From the NCBI GenBank assembly GCA_025355465.1, contig JANXZO010000075.1, positions 1-51,563 on the forward strand: a stretch of 51,563 nucleotides of DNA. The letters are read 5' to 3'. Shown here one piece after another: positions 46,218 to 51,563 of the stretch. This DNA is from Bacteroidales bacterium (GTDB lineage: Bacteria > Bacteroidota > Bacteroidia > Bacteroidales > FEN-979). Numbering within the stretch: the stretch's first letter is position 1; each line of letters opens with the position of its first letter. A program made the position numbers and the translations under genes. Under the pieces are notes generated by a model. It worked only from the letters and a program-made list of their open reading frames with translations, ran no database searches and had not been told where the DNA came from.

Positions 46218-47372
46218 TTAATGTTTGGCCCACTCCGGCGAGCTTCTCAGCACCGGCATACGGTTGATCACCCACCTGAATATCCAGATCTCGGTGAAAA
46301 TTACGGTTAAGGTTACCACTACCTCCATCCACGAGGGGATATAATGGGCGGTTGCATCCCACCGGAAGCCAATCACCGTAACATTCAGGCGGTTGAGAAT
46401 GATACCCAGCATGGTGAGAATGGCGGCCGTGCGGATGAGCAGAATGTTGTTGCGACGGTAACTGTAAAAGAAGAGGGCCATGGGTAACAGCACGAACCCG
46501 ATCATCTCTAAAAGGTACCAGTATCCCATGGGGGTGTTGAGCAAACCCCAGTGCTTCTCGTGAATAAACACGAGTACCTGAAGGAAGAAATAGGCGAACA
46601 TGGTGCCGGCACAGATCTTCGACAGCCCCATTACGATCGGATTCTGTGCGTGGTGGTCTTTGCTGCTGATCTGTGAGGCAAATACCCGGTGTGTGATCGA
46701 CCCCTCGAAAATCACCATCGATAGTCCTGCAAAAATACTGCTCACAAAAAACATGACCGGGATGAATTCGTTGTACCAGAGGGGATGAATCTTCTCCTTT
46801 GCCATCAGGTACAGGGCCCCGAGTCCCGACTGATGCAGGGTGGAAAGGGTGATGCCAAAGATCACCGCGGCAACGGTCATCCCCGACAGTACTTTATGGA
46901 TCTTTCGCGCACCCAGCCACTCGGCGATGGCTGGTGAGAACTCGATCAGCTGGGCGATCATGTACAGCAGAAAATGCCACGCCACGAGAAACAGTACCGA
47001 GTTGACGCCGAAATTATTTCCGATGATCGGATTGATCACATTCCACGGCCGGCCCAGGTCGAGCAGCAAGGCCCCGGCATAAAACACATAGGCCAGAAAA
47101 CCGTTAAGAACTGTGACCCGGACAATGGACTGATACTGTTTCATCTTGAGGATATACACCATAAAGGTGACAACATAGGCCCCGCCGGCAAAGGCAACAC
47201 CGGTAACCACATCGAAGCCAATCCACAAGCCCCAGGGGATCTCCTGGGTGAGGTTCGTTACCGCCCCGATCCCTTTCCAGAAACGGATCACGATCAAAAC
47301 CAATCCAACGAGGATGACGGGCACTGAGATGATGTTGAAAGGGGTGAAAATTTTGCTTTTGGTCTGGTTCAT
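46218..47372 (-). CDS. NrfD/HybB-like quinone-interacting membrane subunit
   Basis: Encodes 384 residues with about ten membrane helices. The family opening (PWGLWIGFDVVTGVAFAGGA) and conserved helices (YVFYAGALLLDLGRPWNVIN, SVLFLVAWHFLLYMIAQLIE, PLWYNEFIPVMFFVSSIFAG) mark it as a member of the NrfD/PsrC group, which exchange electrons between menaquinone and an iron-sulfur partner. Its start overlaps the stop of the iron-sulfur gene by 4 nt, so the two are a membrane-plus-FeS pair. No catalytic (molybdenum, hydrogenase or cytochrome) subunit is encoded beside it, which leaves the donor or acceptor open. Confidence 0.9.
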   Translation of the reverse strand: MNQTKSKIFTPFNIISVPVILVGLVLIVIRFWKGIGAVTNLTQEIPWGLWIGFDVVTGVAFAGGAYVVTFMVYILKMKQYQSIVRVTVLNGFLAYVFYAGALLLDLGRPWNVINPIIGNNFGVNSVLFLVAWHFLLYMIAQLIEFSPAIAEWLGARKIHKVLSGMTVAAVIFGITLSTLHQSGLGALYLMAKEKIHPLWYNEFIPVMFFVSSIFAGLSMVIFEGSITHRVFASQISSKDHHAQNPIVMGLSKICAGTMFAYFFLQVLVFIHEKHWGLLNTPMGYWYLLEMIGFVLLPMALFFYSYRRNNILLIRTAAILTMLGIILNRLNVTVIGFRWDATAHYIPSWMEVVVTLTVIFTEIWIFRWVINRMPVLRSSPEWAKH

Positions 47373-48232
47373 GATTCGTCCTCCTCAATGGTTTGGTTCT
47401 CCTTTTTAGTGGCCTGATGAATTCCCAGCAGAAATGCCGGAAGGAGCACGAAAATGGAGGGTACGCTGTACAGAAATCCTTTGGTAAGGGCCGGATAGGA
47501 GGCCTTCTGAATATTTTTCAGCCCAAGTTCCCTGAAGTTGACAGGAGAGAGATACATCCAGCAGGTTCCGCCGGCTTCATGTTCACCGTACAGGTAGTCA
47601 GCATAAAGTTTGGGATTTTCCACAATCCTTTTCCGTGCTTCTGCGATCAACTGGCGTCGTGTGCCGTAAAACAGGGCTTCATTCGGACAATTGGTCGCAC
47701 AGGCCGGCGCTTCTCCTGTTTTCAGGCGGTTATAACACATGTCGCATTTCTGGATCTTCGGATTGGCACTGTGGTATTCAAATTTTGGCATGTCGAACGG
47801 ACAACTTACCATGCAGTACCGGCATCCCATGCACTTCTCTCCACGCCATATCACCGGTCCGGCCTTGGTCTTATGCATCGCCTGGGTGAGACACGCGGAA
47901 GCGCAGGCAGGCTCATTGCAATGCATGCATTGAATTTTAATGAAGACTTTCCCCTTGGAGGTGTTGTATCCGTTCACCACCGTTCGCCTGGTTTCGCCGG
48001 TGCTCCGTACGATGAGGTCGTCTTTTACAGGTTCCGGAACAGGCAGACCGTTTGCATCGGCACAATCATATTCACAGCCGTGACAGCCTTTGCAGCGGGC
48101 TGAATCGTAAAGTATCCCGCGGAAATCGATCTCGCCATTTCCTGCGGGCGCCGCTTTCACTTCGCGGCCTATGGCCAGGGCGGCCCCGGTAACTCCCAGA
48201 ACCTTGAAAAACCCACGTCGGTTAATGCTCAT
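47369..48232 (-). CDS. HybA-like 4x[4Fe-4S] ferredoxin subunit, Tat-exported, membrane-anchored
   Basis: Encodes 287 residues. N-terminal twin-arginine signal NRRGFFKVLGVTGAALAIG (exported folded). Sixteen cysteines form four [4Fe-4S] clusters: CKGCHGCEYDC, CMHCNEPACASAC, CMGCRYCMVSCPF, and CDMCYNRL...CATNC. A C-terminal membrane helix (PSIFVLLPAFLLGIHQ) anchors it on the outer face of the inner membrane. It would pass electrons to or from the NrfD-like subunit encoded next. The gene starts 11 nt after the PBP-GcvH gene. Confidence 0.92.
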   Translation of the reverse strand: MSINRRGFFKVLGVTGAALAIGREVKAAPAGNGEIDFRGILYDSARCKGCHGCEYDCADANGLPVPEPVKDDLIVRSTGETRRTVVNGYNTSKGKVFIKIQCMHCNEPACASACLTQAMHKTKAGPVIWRGEKCMGCRYCMVSCPFDMPKFEYHSANPKIQKCDMCYNRLKTGEAPACATNCPNEALFYGTRRQLIAEARKRIVENPKLYADYLYGEHEAGGTCWMYLSPVNFRELGLKNIQKASYPALTKGFLYSVPSIFVLLPAFLLGIHQATKKENQTIEEDES

Positions 48233-48243
48233 ATATTTAAATG

Positions 48244-49923
48244 TTAAATGCTTTCATCAATAAATTTCTGCTGAAACTCTTCCCATACTTCAGGCCCGAA
48301 GGTGGAGAGTACATTGTCCTGCAATTCACCGCCATCCTGCAGTACGATGGGGATATACTCACCCTGCAGCGACCTTGTGGCAGTAGCGAAGAAATCCCTG
48401 GCGCGGATAAACTCCTGTTTGAGCCACACCTGATAACGCTCAGCCATGAACAGGAACTGGGTTTCGCGCAGCCAGTTGGAGGGTTCAATGGTGTACACCC
48501 ACCCGTCAGTGAACGGCGCCTGGTTGATCATGGATGCGTGGGTGCCAAGCAGTCCATTTTGGGTGCGGATGATGCCCGACACCGGGGCGTGGATGTTCAG
48601 TTGTTTCCCGTTCTGTATCACCGTAAGAATCACCTCTCCTTTAAGCACCCGGGTGCCCGGAGCCATCATCTTTACACGCGACACCGGACCTGTAAGGTGC
48701 TGCAGGAAGTCGTCGATGCCCATGCGAACCATCCCGTTCTGCTCCATGAATGCCCAGGTGTGCGATTTGTCGAACCATAATCCTTTCGGGATGTTCAGGG
48801 TGCCGGCATTAAAATGGGCTACCCCATGAATGCTCCGGCCGGCAGAGGTTTTTTTGTTCCGTTGAATTTTTATCATCCAGACTATCGCCGAACCGGCAAG
48901 AAGAAGCGCTGCCAGAAGGATCATGATGGTTTGAAGGGGATTTGTTCGGGTGGGAATGGCCGCCAGGGTGATGCTTTTGCCCAGCAGGGCCGACTTAGCC
49001 TCCCGTTCGTTGTAGCCGAGATCGAAATATCCGTGCTGATTCAGGTATTGTTGTCCAGCGGCAAGTACCCACTGAAGGAAAGCTACCTCGTTTTCGTTTT
49101 CGGGCTGAACAGCGGCCAGAGCATAGATGTTCAGGGTGAGCGATCCGGGATATTTTCCAAGCCATACACCATGCAGAAATTCCGGGATGCTGGCATAAAT
49201 ATTTTCGAAAGGATCGAGTTTCCCATTGCCATTCTTATCGATAGGCAGCAGTGCGATGCCGGGAATAAGCGCCTGTTTGGTCTGGTCGAGCACATTGGCC
49301 AGCCGGCAGAAACCAAGCGCCAGCGGATCCTTCTGAATGATGTCGGCAAGTTCTGCGGCGCTGTTTACCATGGTGGCGTTTAAACCGGCAACCGGCACTC
49401 CCAGACATTTTGCGACGCGCTCATTCATCGAAGGCTCATTCAGCAAATACAGATGAACCGATGTTTTCTGTGTCCCGCCTGTCAGGTCTTTCCCCTGAGC
49501 TGTACCGGGGTTCCGGATGATCTCCGCCAACTGCTCCATACTCATGCCCTTATGCTGGATCTCCGCCAACCGGGGATTTTTAGTGCTGATCGCCGGTACA
49601 ATGGCATCACGGCCAATCACCATTTTCCACAGGTTCTCTCCGGAAAGTGAGGTATAAAAATCATCACTTACAATGCACAGGCCTGCCCCGGCATTCAGGA
49701 TCTCCGGCCGGTTCTCCCGGGTATACCTGATCACATTCACTACCCTCCCCGGATGCTGCATCTGGTAAGCAGCCACCCACACCGAAGAGAGATCGTATAG
49801 ATCGGCAGTGGTGACAATCGCCACAGAACCCGGCGACTTCTGGTTTTCCGGATTGGCCATTGCGGTTGACAAACTGAACCATGCAATGACGATCATGGCG
49901 GAGAAAAGGATCTTGGTTTTCAT
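48244..49923 (-). CDS. phosphate-binding-protein-like domain fused to membrane-anchored GcvH-like domain
   Basis: Encodes 559 residues. Signal peptide (KILFSAMIVIAWFSLSTAMA); residues ~30-320 look like a PstS/PBP-like binding protein (SVAIVTTADLYDLSSVWVAA, NEPSMNERVAKCLGVPVAGL); DKNGNGKLDPFENIY (~235) is an EF-hand-like calcium loop. A membrane helix (~345-365, TIMILLAALLLAGSAIVWMI) is followed by a GcvH-like domain (IPKGLWFDKSHTWAFMEQNG, GIDDFLQHLTGPV, HAPVSGIIRTQN) with the hairpin QNGKQLNI and a tail with LQDGGELQDNVL and WEEFQQKF. The orientation puts the binding domain in the periplasm and, with a single helix, the GcvH-like part inside. First gene of the redox operon. Function unknown. 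Confidence 0.78.
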   Translation of the reverse strand: MKTKILFSAMIVIAWFSLSTAMANPENQKSPGSVAIVTTADLYDLSSVWVAAYQMQHPGRVVNVIRYTRENRPEILNAGAGLCIVSDDFYTSLSGENLWKMVIGRDAIVPAISTKNPRLAEIQHKGMSMEQLAEIIRNPGTAQGKDLTGGTQKTSVHLYLLNEPSMNERVAKCLGVPVAGLNATMVNSAAELADIIQKDPLALGFCRLANVLDQTKQALIPGIALLPIDKNGNGKLDPFENIYASIPEFLHGVWLGKYPGSLTLNIYALAAVQPENENEVAFLQWVLAAGQQYLNQHGYFDLGYNEREAKSALLGKSITLAAIPTRTNPLQTIMILLAALLLAGSAIVWMIKIQRNKKTSAGRSIHGVAHFNAGTLNIPKGLWFDKSHTWAFMEQNGMVRMGIDDFLQHLTGPVSRVKMMAPGTRVLKGEVILTVIQNGKQLNIHAPVSGIIRTQNGLLGTHASMINQAPFTDGWVYTIEPSNWLRETQFLFMAERYQVWLKQEFIRARDFFATATRSLQGEYIPIVLQDGGELQDNVLSTFGPEVWEEFQQKFIDESI

Positions 49924-49983
49924 GACGTCAGATTTTTAATGTAAGTAATGTGGTAATCTCTTTTTCTTTACTGCCTCTCCTTA

Positions 49984-49999
49984 ATCAATAAACGGACCA
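49984..49999 (-). promoter_or_regulatory. weak sigma-54 -24/-12-like element
   Basis: Minus strand TGGTCCG-N4-TTGAT resembles the sigma-54 consensus TGGCACG-N4-TTGCW: 9 of 12 positions match, including GG, but the -12 GC is GA. It lies ~61 nt before the ATG at 49923 and ~150-200 nt from the tandem dyads. Confidence 0.3.
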
Positions 50000-50146
50000 C
50001 AGGTTAAAATGAAGCGTAATATATAGATAAACAACACGATATAAATTGATTCAGAGAGCGGGTAAACAATCCCGAGTGTTGAAAAAATCTACAGTTAATC
50101 CGAACAAAGATCATAAATATCAGAAAATCAATAAGGTTACAGGCAC

Positions 50147-50182
50147 TGTTGATTTATTCAACAGCTGTTGTATAATTCAACA
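50147..50182. promoter_or_regulatory. tandem 17-bp dyads, candidate enhancer/operator sites
   Basis: TGTTGA-N5-TCAACA at 50147-50163 (perfect) and TGTTGT-N5-TCAACA at 50166-50182 (one mismatch) with 19 bp between centres. The half-sites flanking the gap also make the palindrome CAACAGCTGTTG. The 335-nt stretch 49924-50258 has no gene; a smaller CGGG...CCCG dyad is at 50059-50074. The dyads are ~225-260 nt from the redox operon start and ~77-112 nt before mutS2. Confidence 0.6.
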
Positions 50183-50258
50183 AAGCATCCAAAGGGGCAG
50201 TAAAGTGTGGGGTTTCGGAGCATGAAATGCATCGGACTACTTTTCCTATCTTTGCGAA

Positions 50259-51563
50259 ATGATATTTCCGGCCTCTTTCGAACAAAAACTCGGCTTCGAC
50301 TCCATCAGAAAGTTGCTTCTGGGGTATTGTCTCGGACCGCTTGGGCGCGAAAATGTAAACCTTCTTGCCAGCTCAACCAGCTTTGAGGAGATCGGGAAAA
50401 ACCTCTCCGAAACGGCCGAGATGCGTCATATCCTCGAATTTGAGGAACATTTTCCGGCACAGGATTACTACGACATGGTACCTGCCCTTCTCTCCGTAAG
50501 CATTCCGGGAACCTATCTTGAAACCGACCAGCTTGCCGAACTTCGTCTTTCGCTGACCACCATCGTTAACCTTTACGAATTTCTCTCGGGGCGCGAAGAA
50601 AAATATCCCTGTCTGAGGCAACTTGCACGCACCTGGACAACATCCCCGATGCCGGATAGTGACTTTTCGAACCTTCCGATATTTCTTTCCTCCGGCCACC
50701 TCATTTCAGCGATTGGTCGAATTATGGATGACAAATCAGATATCCGCGACTCCGCCTCTCCCGATCTTCAGCGCATCAGAAAAGAGAAGATCGCCAAACA
50801 GGCGTCGGTGGAACGGAAAGTCATTCAGAGCTTCAAAATGGCAAGGCAGAGCGGATGGGTTCCTGAAGATGCGGAGATAACCCTGCGCAACGGACGCCTC
50901 GTAATCCCGATGATCAGCACCCACAAACGCAAGGTGCAGGGGTTCGTTCACGACGAATCGGCCACCGGACACACGGTTTATGTGGAGCCGGTTGAAATCT
51001 TCGAAACCAACAACGAGATCAGGGAGCTTGAATACGATGAACGCCGTGAGATCGTGAAGATCCTGGTGGAGTTTGCCACCCTTGTACGACCCGATATCGA
51101 CCTGCTTGTTCATGCCTACAGATTCCTGGGAAAGATCGACTTTATCCGCGCCAAGGCAAGGCTGGCCGTCGACACGCATGGCCGGAGACCAATGGGTGTG
51201 GATGTTGAACATTCAGCTACGGCTTCAGGCAAGCCCGGTGGTTCTCCGGTACGGCATCTGCTCTGGCGGTCAGCCCTGCACCCGCTCCTGTACCTCTCCC
51301 ACACCCGTCAGAACAAGCCGGTGGTGCCGCTCGACATAACGCTTAACGACGAGCAGCGGATCCTTATCATCTCAGGTCCCAACGCAGGAGGGAAATCCGT
51401 TTGTCTGAAAACGGTCGGATTGCTTCAATATATGTATCAATGCGGATTGCTGCCACCGGTGAAAGAGGATTCGGAGTTCAGGGTGTTTGAGAATATTTTT
51501 ATCGACATCGGAGATGAACAATCGATCGACAACGACCTCAGCACGTACACCTCGAAGCTGCAT
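50259..51563 (+). CDS. mutS2: endonuclease MutS2, N-terminal part (cut by window end)
   Basis: The ATG at 50259 (ATGATATTTCCGGCC) opens a frame with no stop to the window end (435 codons). MutS2 lacks the mismatch-binding domain and resolves or cuts branched DNA, and can split collided ribosomes. Seen: LGFDSIRKLLLGYCLGPLGR (domain I-like), the lever/clamp helices (RIRKEKIAKQASVERKV; HDESATGHTVYVEPVEIFE), and the ATPase start with Walker A GPNAGGKSV at residue ~373 and FIDIGDEQSIDNDLSTYT. The stretch PMGVDVEHSATASGKPGG before the ATPase is unlike the relatives I recall. The C-terminal Smr domain lies beyond the window. Confidence 0.93.
   Translation, partial: MIFPASFEQKLGFDSIRKLLLGYCLGPLGRENVNLLASSTSFEEIGKNLSETAEMRHILEFEEHFPAQDYYDMVPALLSVSIPGTYLETDQLAELRLSLTTIVNLYEFLSGREEKYPCLRQLARTWTTSPMPDSDFSNLPIFLSSGHLISAIGRIMDDKSDIRDSASPDLQRIRKEKIAKQASVERKVIQSFKMARQSGWVPEDAEITLRNGRLVIPMISTHKRKVQGFVHDESATGHTVYVEPVEIFETNNEIRELEYDERREIVKILVEFATLVRPDIDLLVHAYRFLGKIDFIRAKARLAVDTHGRRPMGVDVEHSATASGKPGGSPVRHLLWRSALHPLLYLSHTRQNKPVVPLDITLNDEQRILIISGPNAGGKSVCLKTVGLLQYMYQCGLLPPVKEDSEFRVFENIFIDIGDEQSIDNDLSTYTSKLH

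Noticed and set aside
50059-50074. CGGG-N8-CCCG dyad as a sigma-54 promoter or operator
   Set aside because: No GG-N10-GC spacing fits on either strand; the short dyad alone is not evidence.
51160-51240. Frameshift in mutS2 before the ATPase
   Set aside because: The frame is open throughout and the other frame has no better family sequence; the stretch is odd but not a shift that I can prove.

Overview
The window looks like chromosomal DNA from an anaerobic member of the Bacteroidota, most likely Bacteroidales. The evidence: two secreted proteins carry type IX secretion (T9SS/Por) C-terminal sorting domains; the L-threonine dehydrogenase is the SDR type found in this phylum; there are GH92 mannosidase, tricorn-type S41 and S9A peptidases; starts lack clear Shine-Dalgarno sequences; and TAnnTTTG-type -7 boxes can be found. 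No complete rRNA or tRNA gene is present.

Layout. (1) 1-6.4 kb is AT-rich and gene-poor. It holds small secreted or lipoprotein genes, two of them cysteine-rich, a LuxR-type two-component pair, a decayed second copy of part of the 1.4-2.1 kb locus, and a wrecked higBA toxin-antitoxin module. (2) 6.4-25.5 kb is ordinary chromosome: threonine dehydrogenase, a DUF362 protein with a T9SS tail, cysS, an M3-type peptidase lipoprotein, a T9SS cargo protein, tyrS, an SPFH/Arc/DUF1648/PH-like operon, an S9A oligopeptidase, a GH92 mannosidase and an NdpA-like nucleoid protein. (3) 25.7-32.4 kb is a cluster of damaged genes: an amidohydrolase-lipase fusion with an amber codon just before the expected nucleophile serine, an N-terminally truncated ACT-domain protein, aspartokinase and diaminopimelate decarboxylase genes with internal deletions, and the first ~33 nt of a tRNA gene. 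(4) 32.4-41.8 kb has a tricorn-like peptidase, then a tight gnd-zwf-pgl-tal-pgi operon for the pentose phosphate pathway and its link to glycolysis. (5) 41.8-49.9 kb has an archaemetzincin, a sigma-54 response regulator, a sensor kinase with a CxxCH (haem c-type) periplasmic domain, and a four-gene redox operon. (6) The window ends inside mutS2.

The best candidate for an undescribed system is region 5. The four-gene operon encodes a phosphate-binding-protein-like domain fused to a membrane-anchored GcvH-like domain, a Tat-exported 4x[4Fe-4S] protein, an NrfD/HybB quinone-interacting membrane subunit, and a second membrane-anchored GcvH-like protein. The two GcvH-like proteins share a C-terminal tail containing LQDGGEL, and both have the normally lipoylated lysine shifted by one residue next to an NG/DG turn. 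Upstream of the operon are two tandem TGTTGA-N5-TCAACA dyads, spaced as expected for enhancer sites of a sigma-54 activator, and an imperfect -24/-12-like element lies between them and the first gene. The haem-type kinase and sigma-54 regulator lie directly downstream of the operon terminator, so a redox-responsive control circuit is a reasonable inference.
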